From Chlamydoabsidia padenii (lineage: Eukaryota; Mucoromycota; Mucoromycetes; Mucorales; Cunninghamellaceae), in NCBI GenBank assembly GCA_025330725.1, contig JAIWND010000009.1, forward strand, positions 310,001 to 374,000: DNA of 64,000 nucleotides, read 5' to 3'. The notes below the pieces were generated by a model. That model searched no databases, was not told the origin of the DNA, and saw nothing but the letters and a program-made list of their open reading frames with translations. Shown in pieces: positions 22,507-34,954 of the stretch. Numbering within the stretch: the first letter of the stretch is position 1; each line of letters begins with the position of its first letter. A program made the position numbers and the translations under genes.

Positions 22507-25273
22507 TTAAGGAATAGTCAATAAGTCTATTGAAGGGGAGCATGAGAGTGGGTATAAATCTATATCTAGAGCCAATCCATGACGATCCATATCAAATGTT
22601 TTTGCTGAGGGTAAAGTCCGATCAATGATGTCCTCCGTATCATGAGCTGATTGTCCTTGTATCATCCATTTCTTGTTGTCAATAATTGTCGTGTTTCCGA
22701 TATGCACCAGTCCTGATGTTCTTGGAGGAAGATGCGCCATAATATCATTAGGATCCATGATACGAATTGTTTCAATGTGTTGGTTTGATAGTAGTTGTCC
22801 GAATTTATGATCTCCAATTCTTGGAGGATGAATACCACAGTAAGTGACAGATCGATTTGACAAGAGACCAGTAGATACCAAGGATAATGCACATAGGGCT
22901 GCTACAGCTATTGTCAGTTAATAATAATAATATAAAAATGTTAATATAAAATTATCATCTTTTGTATTATTTTGACATACCTGAGCCTAATCCGTTACCG
23001 ACCATAATCACCTTGTAATCTTCTGGAGCTGATTTACACGCACGCATCAACAGAGTAGCCACATTCAATTCACATCTTCGCCATGCAATCAATGCCCCAT
23101 TCAGTACCCAAGGTAATGAGTCCACTGATGATGATGCTGATGTTGATGATGGTAAAGGTGATGATATTGTAGCTGATGGTGATACTGGTAAAGATGATTC
23201 TGTATCCTGTTGTATTGCTTCTGTATTCTTTTTGCGCAAAATTGTTCGTCGTCGACTTGGTTTTCGTTTCCGCTGTTGTTGTTGTTCCTGGTGCTGATCA
23301 TCCGAATGACGAGGTGAAGATAATGTTCGTTCCGGTTGGGCTGGTTGAGAAGGTGATAATGTCCCATCCATTTCCTGCTTGTCATCTTGTCCTTCTTCAA
23401 ACCATGGTACTGTTGTAAAAAAGGAAGGATCGAGATCAACATGGATACCACCAGAGCTGTTATTGTTGTTTCTTGTCAAAGGAAGACCAGGGAAGACCAC
23501 ATGAATTTCTTTATGAGCATGATCAATCGCAATATAACCCCGACGTTCAAAGGCACCCGTGTTGTAGCCGTCCACCATCAGCTTTTGATAAGGTGCAGAG
23601 AGAGATCCCGTCGTAACACCTGATATACTTCCAGATTCTGAGCAAGATAAATGATCGGCTGAGCCTTTATGAGTGCCTGTTTGTTGTCGTTTACAAGTCG
23701 TATTGAATGATTGTGATACGTCTCGTTGCCTTGTCGCTGGAATATTGATCGGAAGTGGTGAGTGTGAATAAGGACGTGTTGATGGATACAAGTAAGCCGA
23801 TTCAGTCGATGTGTTGAGAATAGGCTGAAAGTATGTTATAGTAAATGTTGAATCTATCAACATTTTTTTGGTATGAGCCGTTTTTGATACTGATATACAA
23901 GGTGCTAATGATTGTTGTTCGTCCACTTTGCTGTCAATAGGTACCACATTGCCTTTATCATTATCCTTTTCGTTATTGCTGTCATTTGCTGCCGGTAGAT
24001 GAGATGCTTCCATTGCTGCTGCTGCTGACGTCGCTGATGTCACAGTATCCAAACAAGTATCTAGACCACACCGACCACAGACAAGTTCAAACTTTAAGGT
24101 TTTCGAATACTGATGTTGATGAGGTGGTGATGCTGTTTTTTGTTGTTGTTCGCCATCTACTAAATCATGGTTGGTAAAGTTGATTTGATCATCCACTGCT
24201 GTCGCCTGTGTTGTTGCTGTTGTTGTTGTTGTTGTAGGTGAAGGCGTAGGTGTTGCCATCAGATCATGTGCCGTCAACGCCATCAATTGCACATATCGTT
24301 CCAATCGCAGAGTGTTTTCCTCTGACAGTTCAGTAAAAGGTGTTGGTACAGGTTTCCTTTTCGTGAGCTTTTCCGGTCGTGGTGTACAGGAAGGTCGAGT
24401 GGTGGGATACATTGGTGGTAAAGGTTTCGTCATTGGTATATAAGTACCAGCCTGTAATAAGAGAGCCTTGGGGATCATAAAAAGATAGATGTCGTTGAGT
24501 GGTGGCAAATGATGGTGTTGTTGTTTGTTGCCTCCACGTTGGACAAACCGAGAGAGACGTCGTGCCAATGGTGTTGTATTCGTGCAGCGGGCATTAAGAA
24601 CTCCTAATATCGGGCTTGGTGTACATAAAAAGGGATACCAGCCTAAGCAGGGTGAAGAGAATCCTGACCTGGTCGAAGGTGGTGGTGGTGCAGATTGACG
24701 ATATGTTTGTTGTTGTTGTTGTTGTTGTTGTGGGCCACCAGTAAAGCAGTTCTTTAAAAAAGCATACACATTCTGTTCTTCATGAAGTTGAGAGATGAGC
24801 CAAGTGTAACGTTCCAGTGAGAGCCATATTGTCTGTGTTTGATTGGACTCTGCATCAGTACCGAGAGCAAGACATGGCTTTGTTGGATCATAATGGACAA
24901 ACGCACGTGCATTATAAGTTGGTGAGGGTGAAGAAGAAGAAGAAGGAATAGTGACAGTGTTGTGAGTTGTATCAAAGGCTGCATTAGGCGTAAACTGTAG
25001 ACTAGTGGAATCAAGAGTGGTAGCTGTTTGTATGTCTTCTTTAATGTCAATAGTGGCAGTCAGTGTCATTGCTATACCATCACTTTTAGAATAAGTTCCT
25101 TGTTGTTGTTTTAGTTGGTGCTGCTGTTCTGGTTCGTTGTGTGTGTTGGAATGATGATTGTGGCGAGGAGTCCACCAGTGTCGTACACCTTTAAGAGACC
25201 GAAGAAATCGTGTGGACGTATTGGTATGAGATGGTTCAGAAGGTGGTGCAATGAGTAAAGATTTTCCTGCCAT
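22507..25273 (-). CDS. Class-3 lipase-like alpha/beta-hydrolase lacking the catalytic serine
   Basis: Exons 25273-22981 and 22907-22507 give 897 residues. The fold is suggested by GYIAIDHAHKEIHVVFPGL, which matches the strand before the oxyanion hole in Lipase_3 enzymes, then LNGALIAWRR and DYKVIMVGNGLGSG followed by AVAALCALSLVS. In active enzymes the last block reads G-x-S-x-G. Here residues 759-763 are G-N-G-L-G, so the nucleophile position (761) is glycine. The serine-to-glycine change lies just before the splice junction, and the frame continues correctly across it. Long disordered Thr/Ser/Gln-rich inserts (residues ~60-120 and ~400-640) exceed the usual lipase length. A pseudoenzyme is the simplest reading. 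An in-frame upstream ATG at 25363 would add a very hydrophobic leader that I judge to be untranslated pyrimidine-rich sequence. Confidence 0.75.
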
Positions 25274-26156
25274 AGGTATAAATAAGAAGAAGAGTGGAAT
25301 AAAATAAAAAGGTAGACGATAAAATAAAAGAAAGAGAAGGAAGGAAAAGGAAAACGAGCACAAAAAAAAAAAAGAGAAATTTTTAAAGTTCAGCGTTCCT
25401 GGACAATTTCACTGCGCTAATGAAACAACAGCCAATTGATATCATGCGCTTCACTAATTGTTTTAGACAAAAGTCAACTATGATTCTACTGTTTAATCTT
25501 GAGTACACTCAAGTTATTTATATAATGGAGATGAAGATGAAGGACAAGGGTCGCTCATCATCTCAAACATCTAAGAAACGAAACGCGGCATAGATAGGGG
25601 GAACTATCGCGGTATGTGAGACAAACAAATTACCATTCTCGCTATACTGAAAACAATCGAACCACCTATTGTTACTTTGGAACTACTTTTAGCACTCTGA
25701 GTATTAATTCCATTGTCGGGATTTATAATTATTCATTGTTGCATTTCAAGGCACATTCGAGAAAGTAAACATGGCTGTATATCTAATCAATACATACATA
25801 GTGTTCTACAAGACCACAACTCTCCATCTTGCTTTGCCTTGGAATAAAATACCTACTGTATTCCTCTATCAGAGTCTATGACACTTTATTGATAGCTATG
25901 TGTACTTTTCCTTGTGATCCTCATTTATAGAAAGTGGGTATGATTGCATAATTACTCTCCTTTATGGGTTGTTTTCAAACCCCGACTTTTGTGCATCAAA
26001 AAGACTGGCGTGCGACCCAAAAAATGCATCCTCTGTATTTTCAATATTTCTTTCTGGTTTAGAATAAACAATCAAGTATAAGCGATGAATAATTGCTTTG
26101 ATTATACTACAAGAGTACGTTGTCCTGATCTGGTAACACAAGTGCTTTGTTTAACA

Positions 26157-26220
26157 TCATTGTCTACTCGATTAAAAAGTCAGGGCTGGTATCGGAAAGT
26201 GAAATTATAGCCAATGGAAT
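26157..26220 (+). repeat. Dispersed short repeat, copy 1
   Basis: Shares CATTGTCTACT and AGTCAG, then TATAGCCA and TGG, in the same order as 28230-28290. About 60 bases, diverged. Confidence 0.45.
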
Positions 26221-26433
26221 GTTTTTTTTTTTTTAAAAAAAAAACACTCCTTCCCTCAGGGACGAGTGAAATTTCAACTCCAGCTCCACTGAGAATCTTT
26301 CAAATGCGATCGACGGGTCTTTCTTCCCTTTTCTTTCTTTCTTTCCTTTTTCTTCGAATCCATTCCACCTATCCAACTGTTGGTTTACCTTGGTATCAAT
26401 GTACTCAGATCTATTAATTCTAACTCGAATGTG

Positions 26434-26992
26434 AAAGCTCTTGCTGGCGGTGGATTCCTATGACAATGACGACTTTACAGCAATACGAATGAAACATGTG
26501 TGGTTACAACAAAAAGAAAAAGACATACTCTTCCCATCAAATTACAAGGTATTCTACTCTAACAAGAACGTCATCACTGCCACAACTGCTTATCCACTGA
26601 TAGCCTTTGTCTTTAATATAGGTAAAAGGACATTCTCCTCCTGCTTTGTTATTTTTAACTACAGGGAATGCATCTTCCTGGCCGCTACTACAAAAAGGGT
26701 AAAAAGCAAAAAGATGGAATAGTAAGTAGTCTAATCATGGGATAGTATTAGTGTGATGAAGTAGTGACAGGTTATACATTGTAATAACTACTATAGGATG
26801 AATACCCCTTCACTTTGGTATACTATCCTTACTTGATAGTTTAAAGCAACGAGGACCACACACAACTGTAACTATTTACCAGAATGCAACATACAACAAC
26901 AATGATCACCATCAACAACGACAACCAGGGTTTATACGACATTGCCTGTCGGGTCAATCATCCACCTTCACCACTACTGAATACACTCCACA
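26434..26992 (+). CDS. Possible multi-exon gene fragment, unknown
   Basis: An open segment from about 26434 to 26548 (VDSYDNDDFTAIRMKHVW, ending FPSNYK) can be spliced to 26665-26722 (GMHLPGRYYKKGKKQKDGI) in phase 0. It can then join either a short exon ending near 26843 or one from about 26848 to 26992 ending in EYTPH. The joins use acceptable GT-AG sites and keep the frame, but I find no family signature and no certain start. It may be a real lineage-specific gene, a gene remnant or chance. Confidence 0.25.
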
Positions 26993-28229
26993 TTAATAAT
27001 ATAGACTAGACTAGACTAGAATAGATAACTTTTTTACTTGTGTTTTATTAAATAAATAAAATGATTTGATACTATGATACTATTGCTAGTGGCTACTTTA
27101 CAAATAAAAGAGAAAAGAATATAAACAATAAAGATTTTCATTAGATTTTGTTTTTTGTTTTTTTAAAAAAAAGAAGTAGTGCATCAGAAAGAAGAATGTC
27201 TTACATAGTTTAAACAAAAACCAATGCATTCATATCATCATATTAGCACCCCATAAAGGTAAAAGCTTCTGGACCTGGCACTCCCCTACAGCCCATCACA
27301 TACGCATAACACCCATCCATTTACACCAAGCGTTCCTAAGGAGTACTCGGTGTATGTGAATGAATGATTACACTGATGGCGGTAATTTGTAGGCTTATGC
27401 CAAAAAGCCCAAAGAGCGATTTAAGGAAAAGAAAAGGATTGGAAAAAAAAAGACCCCCTTTTATATTCGATAATTATCGAGGTCGTCCGAAATCGGATGT
27501 TGGTCAATTGAGCCAATCAAAATGCTTCCGACTGCCCACAACCTTATTCATGCACAAGGTCCTGCCTCACCCTTTTCACTACTTTCCCAAGCAGATGCTT
27601 ACTTTATTAACATGAAAACAACTCGACTGTTAGTGATTACTCTTTCTGCATCTATAGAAACTTGAACCAAGTCAAACAGATGATTGTGGCCTTTCTTCTC
27701 CTTTTCATTATCTTTTTTTTGACATGTGGAGGAACCAAATCCGGAGTTTGAAAAATAAAACCTGTTATTTGATTACTTCGTCATATCATTAACAGGTGAA
27801 GATGAATGGGACCTGGCTATAATCAAGTTGTAATAGTGATGGGTGGAGTGATAATGATTATTGAACTAGGAAGAAAATGTCAGAATGTACAGTAATAGCA
27901 CAAAAGTAAATGACAATACGAGGTCATAGTTGCAGTACTGTCTATCAAATAAGCCTGTTCGAACTACATAGAAGTTAAAAGTTTTTTTTTGTTATTGCTT
28001 TCCTTATCCGTCATAAAAATCAGTGGGCCTGATTTGTTTACACCACCCCCTAGTTGTCTTCGAAAATGAAAGTTCATGCAGGCGGGGTGTGAAAATGATG
28101 AAACTGTTTCCCCCCTTCTTTAACATGGTTAATCAAAACTACTCTGTGAACCACTATTAAATAGTCAACAGGAGCATTATACTTTGAAATACTGTTTTGG
28201 CCAGGCAATAATACTATTTCGTTTTTCAC

Positions 28230-28290
28230 TCATTGTCTACTGGACTAAACAGTCAGAGGGGCGGGGTTTGCAAATATAGCCAGTGGGACG
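28230..28290 (+). repeat. Dispersed short repeat, copy 2
   Basis: Partner of 26157-26220. This copy carries GGGGCGGGGTTTGCAAAT, a variant of the recurrent element, between the shared blocks. Confidence 0.45.
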
Positions 28291-29600
28291 GATTTCTTCC
28301 GAAACATTTTCCCCTCTTTCTTCTTTTCCCTTTCTTCTTTTGAATGACTAAACACCTTTTTGATCCTGTAGATCTCACTCAAATAGTCTACTAAAGCGAC
28401 TATATTCAACAAACCAATCAAGTAATGCCATGACCAGACTAATCCGAATCCCTCTTTGCACCTTTGGCCTTAGTGTCTCGGTTATCTCTTGCTCATAAAA
28501 GGCAAAGTGTTTGTAATCCAACCTGGCGAAACAGCAATAACTCACCACTTAACAATACTTTTTGTCTATTGAAGAAGACAAAGCACTTCTGCCAGGATCT
28601 AAATGAACAAACAATAGCTAAAGGTAGTGGATTGTAGCTTCGAGGGCTGTTGTAATGCAAGATACAGTGGGGTAAGAAGAAAAAATAAAGGGGGTACGGT
28701 TGTTTATTATAATAAATGTAGGGCCTTTGTTAACATCATTGACTGTGGATAACGTGGACCTAACTCCTGTGGTCGAAGGTTTACAATTGGCATACCCCAG
28801 AACATGACTGTTCTCTATTGGGTGGGGAACAATCATAGAATATAGTGGGTATTGCTGTTTGGATGTTTACCAATTCGACATCTGCTGGTGCCAAAATCAA
28901 TATATCTTGTGTTATCTACGATCAACAATTTGGATAGTGTTTATTTACATTTTATATTAGTTGTATGTATTGTATAGTATGTAATTTTGTGTTTTATCTC
29001 ACTTGTAATAAAATAACCATGATTAAAATCCGTTCTTAATGTGATTCATGCATCGGTTTGATGATTAAACTCCGAATATGTCTTTTGTTTTTTGGTTATC
29101 ATTGTAATATAGGCTTCGATACTCTAGTTAATACATAATCTGTTATATTGTTTTGAAAGTCCAAACAAGTATGCGTATGTGTCTTGATAAAACCTTTTTT
29201 TACGTAAATGCAACATGTAAACCACAATAAATGTTCTTTAGGTTCTCAAAATAATAACTATGGGATTTTTAATTGATATACTGTTTTCAAAAAAGTCATC
29301 ACGGTGAGCAAGTCGTATAGTTGAGTAAACGGGCTGTGGCTGGGTTTGAATGTCAGGACGATCATGGAGCATTTTGCATGAAAATAGGGGAAAACCATAA
29401 ATAGATAGTTTCGTCTGAATTGACTGTTTAATCATGCTGTTTTAATCTATTATGCAAAGATACCAAGTCGGGTTTAGTACCTGATGTAAAGGGCAAATAA
29501 AATCTGGTGATCATAAAAAGTATGTAATAGCTATCACATAGTGATGCACAAAGTTTATTATAACAACAACAACCGTAAAGGTTAAACAACTAGAATTAAA

Positions 29601-31969
29601 CTACAAACTATAAACAAAGTCCAAAGATCGGTCACCAATTCTGTTAGAGTTGTCGTCCCCTTCAAGGGTTTTTAGAGATTTGTTTCGGTTGGCACGGGCT
29701 AGTAGCAGGCGTTGGATCACAACGAGAGTAATAAAGACACATAAGAAGATGACATTCACAGTATGACCAAAGACTACCAAAGCGTATATAAAAAGTCAAG
29801 GAGTCTAGCCATTGTATCACTACCCACATAAACCATTTGTACTTACGGTATCGAGGAGAGTCCGATGCTCTATATATATTGGATCCAATCAAACCAGCCG
29901 CATTGTTGGCACTGACAGCCATGGCAGTTGCAACACTTCTTTTCATTTCGGGTGCCATATTACTTGTTAACCAGGCATTGACAACGGGATTGATCACAAA
30001 TATACCAGCCACCGCGACACAGACACTGACATAAAGAGAAGATCGGTTGATAAAGAATAGTAGTAAGATATAACCAATAAGGCAAATCATGGCACCGGCA
30101 ATGGCATGATAGGACCGGTCGTTTCTTCGATCCGAGGAATAGGCACCTAGTATCATCTATGCATAAAGTACGTTAACAGTTATGCCACTTTGCCGTTCTC
30201 TTTTATACTTACCACAACCATAGCAAATAGGTAAGGTGGAGCTATTGAGAGGGAAAAAAAAAAAAAAAAAAAAAAAAGGTGCAGTTAGTACCTTTTCCTT
30301 GTCATAGCCTGACGCATTGCTTTGAAGAAGGATTTTACCCGACATCAAGTTGGCAGACAACTTGTCATTATATCCCATTCCTTTGACAATAGTAGGGAGG
30401 AAGCTGTAGCATACATGGTAAGTTAGTATCAAGCTATTTATGTGTATTGGTAACCTTCTTCTTCTTTTTTTTTTGTATGGAGATACTTACTTTGATACAC
30501 TTGTGTTGGGCACACTCCCACAAAAGAAGATAAACATCCATAACCAGACTTTACCGTCAGTAACAGCCATCCAAGCTTGTTTCTTGTTGGTCGAATCCAA
30601 ATCACCGAGTGTAAAATGTTGATGAGTTGATTCCAATCGAGTTGTAGCTAGAGACCGTTCTTCTTCTGTAAGGAACAGCCAAGTGCCAGGAGAAGCTGGT
30701 AAATAGAATCTAGATAAACAATCATGTTAGATATTGCTTATGTAATCCCCACCACAGGTTATATTTTTTAACTTACACAGCAACCACAGCGAGAATCATA
30801 GTAGGAATGCCTTCGATCAAAAAGAGCCACTACAATGATAAATACAATTAGATTAATCACAGATTCCGTTCATCATCAAGATGTCTATACCTGCCAGCCA
30901 GCCAATCCACCCGATCCTCGAAGTTGTAAAATACCAAAGGCCAAAATACCCGCTAATGATAGGAGAAACAGTTAATGATTCATACATGATCCGTTCCCAT
31001 ATCATCAAGCTTACCAAATGCATGGGCAAAGACAGATGATCCCCAGAAGAGTGCAATTCTTGTCGCCTATAGATACAAAAAAGAGAGAGAGAGAGAATAA
31101 TGAATTCCATGATAGTTTCATCAGCAGTATAAACTCACCATTTCTCGTTTCTTGTAGAAGAGGGTGAGATAGAATAATACCCCTAGATCAATGGCTGGTT
31201 AATATAAAGAAAAAAAACATCACTTTAATGTAATCACCTACCTGGAAAAAAGCCTGATTCAAAGAGTCCCAAAAAGAAGCGCATTGCCATCAGTTGACTA
31301 TAGCTTGAAGCTGTCGCATGTAATGTGGCCATTGTACCCCAAACAAACATCAAGAGAGGCAACCTATAAAGTTAACCAAGTTAGAAAACGTTTTCCCACA
31401 GATATATATTTTGAGAGAGAGAATTACCATCTTTTTGCTGTAAACCGTTTTAACAGTATGTTGCTTGGAATTTGAAATAATAGGAATCCAACCTAAAGAT
31501 TAAGAGTCAAGTCAGTATCAGTTTAATAAAGGATAACCAGTTGACTTGCATAAAATATAGTGACACAGGAGTTGAATTGGTCAGGTGTGATGTGTACGTC
31601 TTCTTCAAAATTGTCCAGCACAGCATTACCTATCGCAACAGTAATGAATTCAATTAATGATTAGTTCCTTTGTGTGTGTTTTAGAGGGGAAGAAAGTAAG
31701 TTACCTAGACTAGATCGATCCAGCGATGAGAAGAGATACATTAGACTCAAGAAAGGCAAAAGTCGTGTATCCAACTTTCTAATGAGTCTGGCTTCCAGTT
31801 GAGGATCAACACTGGGTTCTTGGGATGATAACGAGCTTGTCTGTTCACCTAGTTTGGAATTAGTAGGCATAACGAGGAATCAAAGATTAGTTATGGATAA
31901 AGGAAAGGAAGGGAGGGGGCCAAGCTTATTACCTGTATTTAAAGCTTGATATTCGTATTGTGAAGTCAT
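29601..31969 (-). CDS. MFS transporter, allantoate permease / anion:cation symporter family
   Basis: Fourteen exons: 31969-31933, 31848-31705, 31629-31550, 31492-31428, 31363-31242, 31182-31139, 31066-31015, 30952-30891, 30829-30777, 30709-30491, 30403-30339, 30241-30213, 30156-29847 and 29773-29601, giving 484 residues. The family moves small carboxylate-type nutrients (allantoate, nicotinate, pantothenate and similar) across the plasma membrane with protons. The substrate cannot be told from sequence. Diagnostic blocks: SSLDRSSLGNA after TM1, FYVGFLLFQIPSNILLKRF, FLGLFESGFFPG, FYKKREMATRIA and FYLPASPGTW. Exon 3 uses a GC donor (31549-31548, GCAAGT) instead of GT. The neighbouring RAD51 paralogue is divergent, with 186 bases between start codons. 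Confidence 0.9.
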
Positions 31970-32096
31970 TGATAAAAAGGTGAAGAGAGAGAGAGAAGGG
32001 GCGGAGAAAAAAGTTGGCTGGATTGAAATTTATGCACAAGAACAGATATGGGCAATTTTGACCTCAAGAGAGAGAGAGAGAGAGAAAAAAAAAGCG

Positions 32097-32110
32097 TTTT
32101 GAAATCCCGA
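32097..32110 (-). promoter_or_regulatory. Recurrent element in MFS / RAD51-paralogue divergent promoter
   Basis: TTTTGAAATCCCGA, the reverse of TCGGGATTTCAAAA, lies 128 bases from the MFS start and 46 bases from the RAD51-paralogue start, after a (GA)n run. Confidence 0.45.
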
Positions 32111-32155
32111 TGAGAAGGCTTCTTTCCTCTTCCTCTTTTTAATCCAACTTTATGA

Positions 32156-33379
32156 ATGGAGGAACTTGGTCAACAATTTAATATCACAGATGCTCTAGTG
32201 AAGAGTAAGTATATCAAAACAATAAACTGGAAAGTTTACTAACACACACACATAACTAGACGGTATTGATGACATTGACACCCTGTTGGCCCTATTGCCA
32301 TCGGACGCATCACGCCTTTTACGAATCACGCCTGCTATAGTACAACAGCTCTATCAAGCCGCGTCCGTTACACGTTACCCAATAAAGGACAGACAATCTT
32401 CTATAGGCTCTCTAAAGGATCGTTATCTGACTAGTCATGATGCGCATATAGATAGTATTCTTGGCAAAGGTATACCACTGGGATCTATCACAGAAGTAGT
32501 TGGGGAAAGGTAACAAGTGAAAAACATGGGTTGACCATAAAAGTTATTAATCAATGTATCTCTTTGTAGCTCTTCTGGAAAAACACAATTATGCCTCCAG
32601 CTGTGCTTCACTGTCCAAAAACCCGAATCATTAGGTGGTCTAGGTGGAGGTAAGGAAGGTAGGTGTTTAAACATATCCGTTCTAATCCTTTTTATCCCAT
32701 AGAGGCAGTTTATTTATACAACGAGGGCAAATTTTCATCCAAACGCTGCCATCAACTAGCAAGATGGTTTGGGGAACAATACAACATGGCACCTACCCAA
32801 CTATCACAAGCGATCCACACATCCTATGTCCCTACGACAGAAGACTTTTATCGCAGCATCGCCTACCAACTACCGGTGTTACTGAAACGTAAAACCAAGA
32901 TCCGTCTGGTGGTGATCGATTCTATCGGCTCGGCATACCGTGGCACTTCCTCCGACTTGTCCAGACAGGCGCAATTCGATAGCTTGAAAGAAATCAACGA
33001 ATTGGGTGGCCGGCTTAAAAAACTTGCCCATCAACATCAGATCGCTATTGTCGTGGTCAACCAAGTGTCGGATACTATTGTTAATGAACACCAACTAGGC
33101 TACTTGCCGACAAGCATGGATGATTGGCTGGATATCACTTTGGAAGGGGATGACATGACACGACTGGGTATGTTTATACAATCTTTGGCCAAGAAACCTA
33201 TTTTGGGTACCACCTGGTCTGCATCGGTAACAACAAGGATTCGTATGGCAAGATCACTCTTATTGGAAGGGCAGTCCACCAAACGGGCGCTTTTGCTCGA
33301 ATTTTCGCCGTGGTTACCTAGACGGGGGTGCGAAATTGTATTGGATGAACATGGTATCAAGTCAAAAATGATGGGTTAG
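32156..33379 (+). CDS. RAD57: RAD51 paralogue, RAD57/XRCC3-like
   Basis: Exons 32156-32204, 32260-32509, 32570-32649 and 32703-33379 give 351 residues. It acts in homologous recombination, helping assemble the RAD51 filament. The Walker A motif GESSSGKT spans residues 98-105 and is split by an intron after GE. LDYLIVV-type Walker B is represented by IRLVVIDSIGSAYRG. The C-terminal strand region includes IVVVNQVSD, then GTTWSASVTTRIRM, which corresponds to the LG-WAN segment of RAD57/XRCC3. Length matches XRCC3. I cannot separate RAD57 from XRCC3 without a tree, since they are orthologous or near-orthologous groups. The start at 32156 is preferred over the out-of-frame ATG four bases upstream, which terminates after nine codons. 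A polyadenylation-type hexamer lies at 33443-33448. Confidence 0.88.
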
Positions 33380-33442
33380 ATTAGACTTTTTTTTGTATAT
33401 TATAGTTTATGTCATGTAGTTAGTTTTTGTTTATATATATAT

Positions 33443-33448
33443 AATAAA
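33443..33448 (+). terminator. Polyadenylation signal AATAAA
   Basis: Hexamer 64 bases past the RAD57-like stop codon. Confidence 0.5.
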
Positions 33449-33577
33449 GAAACCTGTATATTTAACATATCATTATATATCTCCAATTGTAATTTAGCCA
33501 TAATCATCTTATCGAAAATGGGTGTATCATATGAAAAATGGTTTGACCCTTGATTCGGATTTTACTCTCCGCGAGGC

Positions 33578-33614
<37 letters not shown>

Positions 33615-33741
33615 GTGGGAAAAAAAGATGCCCCTTGATCATAAATAAGGGGTGAGGGGCTAAAACGTAAACTTTCTTTTTCTCTCTCCTTTCTCTTTCA
33701 CTTTATTTTTACCTCTCTCTTTCCTCCCACCCTCCCCTCCT

Positions 33742-33743
<2 letters not shown>

Positions 33744-33771
<28 letters not shown>
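33744..33771 (+). repeat. Poly(T) run, 28 bases
   Basis: Lies just before the YHM2 start codon in a pyrimidine-rich leader. Confidence 0.9.
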
Positions 33772-33775
<4 letters not shown>

Positions 33776-33785
33776 CTTTACCATC

Positions 33786-34954
33786 ATGGCAGCTCTTGCA
33801 ACCGGTCCCACCAAACACGTTCAATTAGAAAAAAAGCCAGTGTCCTACACTAACCTGGCCATTGGTGCAAGTAAGAACATTTAATAGGTAATTACGTACT
33901 TATCCATCCTGACTCATTTCTTTTTCTTTTTTTATTATTATTATTATTGTCTCTTCCTATAGCCTTGAACTTGTTTGAGGTCTCTACTCTTGGTCAACCT
34001 TTTGAAGTAGTCAAGACTCAGTTGGCAGCCAATCGTGGTCAATCCCTAGTCCAAGCTCTCTCGACTGTCTATAGTCGTGGTGGTATCTTTGGCTTTTATC
34101 AAGGTTTGATTCCGTGGGCTTGGATTGAAGGTGCAACCAAGGGTGCTGTTCTTCTCTTCACCGCCTCTGAATTTGAATATCGTGCTCTTGTTGCTGGTGC
34201 CTCTCCCTTCATGGTAAGGCGGAATGCAATGGATAATAACAAACAAACAAAGCACGCGTACTCATCTCAAATATCTGAAACATTGTATAGGCAGGTATTG
34301 CTGGTGGTATGGCTGGTGGTATCGCTCAAGCTTATTCAACAATGGGTTTTTGCACTTTTATGAAAACGGTGGAAGTAACTCGGCATAAATCAGCTGTTAA
34401 GGAATCCACCTTCAAGATCGCCAGAGACATATTCCAACGGGAAGGGATTGCAGGTATCAATAAAGGTGTCAATGCTGTCGGTAAGTGAATAACTCTCTGT
34501 GTGTGTATGAATCGTTCTAATGGAATAATCTCCTCCCTTGTCTTTTTTTATATATATATATCTAGCTGTTCGTCAGTGCACCAATTGGGCATCTCGATTT
34601 GGGATCACTCGATTCACTCAAGAATCTATTGCTAAAGCCCGGTATGGTGACAGTGCAGATGCTACCAAGAACCTCACGGCGGTCGATAAAGCTTTAGCAT
34701 CCATGGTCGGTGGTGCCTTATCTTGTTGGAATCAACCTATTGAAGTCATCCGGGTGGAAATGCAAAGTCAAGTCAATACGCCTGGTCGTCCCGAAAAAAT
34801 GACAATCGTAAAGGCGGCCAAGTGGATTCACCAAAACAATGGCATCAAGGGCTTTTATCGTGGTGCTGTACCTCGTATTGGACTTGGCATGTGGCAAACT
34901 TTGTGTATGGTGGCTCTGGGTGATCACTTCCGCGCTTTATTCAAAACCAACTAG
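33786..34954 (+). CDS. YHM2: Mitochondrial citrate/oxoglutarate carrier YHM2
   Basis: Exons 33786-33870, 33963-34213, 34291-34480 and 34566-34954 give 304 residues. YHM2 is an inner-membrane carrier that exchanges citrate for 2-oxoglutarate and binds mitochondrial DNA in yeast. Seen here: [16 protein letters not shown] (carrier signature one), [81 protein letters not shown] (third signature) and [17 protein letters not shown]. The atypical EVTRHK and [13 protein letters not shown] blocks separate YHM2 from other carriers. The four exons join without frame change. AATAAA lies at 35040-35045. Confidence 0.96.

Larger units (their letters stand above)
25274..29600. other. Gene-poor 4.3 kb stretch
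   Basis: No confident gene. Copies of the recurrent element lie at 25715-25728, 25972-25986, 28081-28094 and 28258-28273 (the last three with CGGGG). Two similar ~60-base segments lie at 26157-26220 and 28230-28290. A possible multi-exon unknown gene at 26434-27000 is listed separately. The rest is AT-rich with scattered stops. Confidence 0.5.
33380..33785. other. RAD57-like 3' flank and YHM2 promoter
   Basis: Contains AATAAA at 33443-33448, a T run of 29 at 33582-33610 and another of 28 at 33744-33771. The second ends 14 bases before the YHM2 start codon, so it is probably in the 5' leader. A long CT-rich tract lies between them. Confidence 0.6.

Noticed and set aside
25274..25363. Hydrophobic N-terminal extension of the lipase-like protein
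   Set aside because: Low-complexity Phe/Leu translation of a pyrimidine-rich leader; the next ATG starts normal coding sequence.
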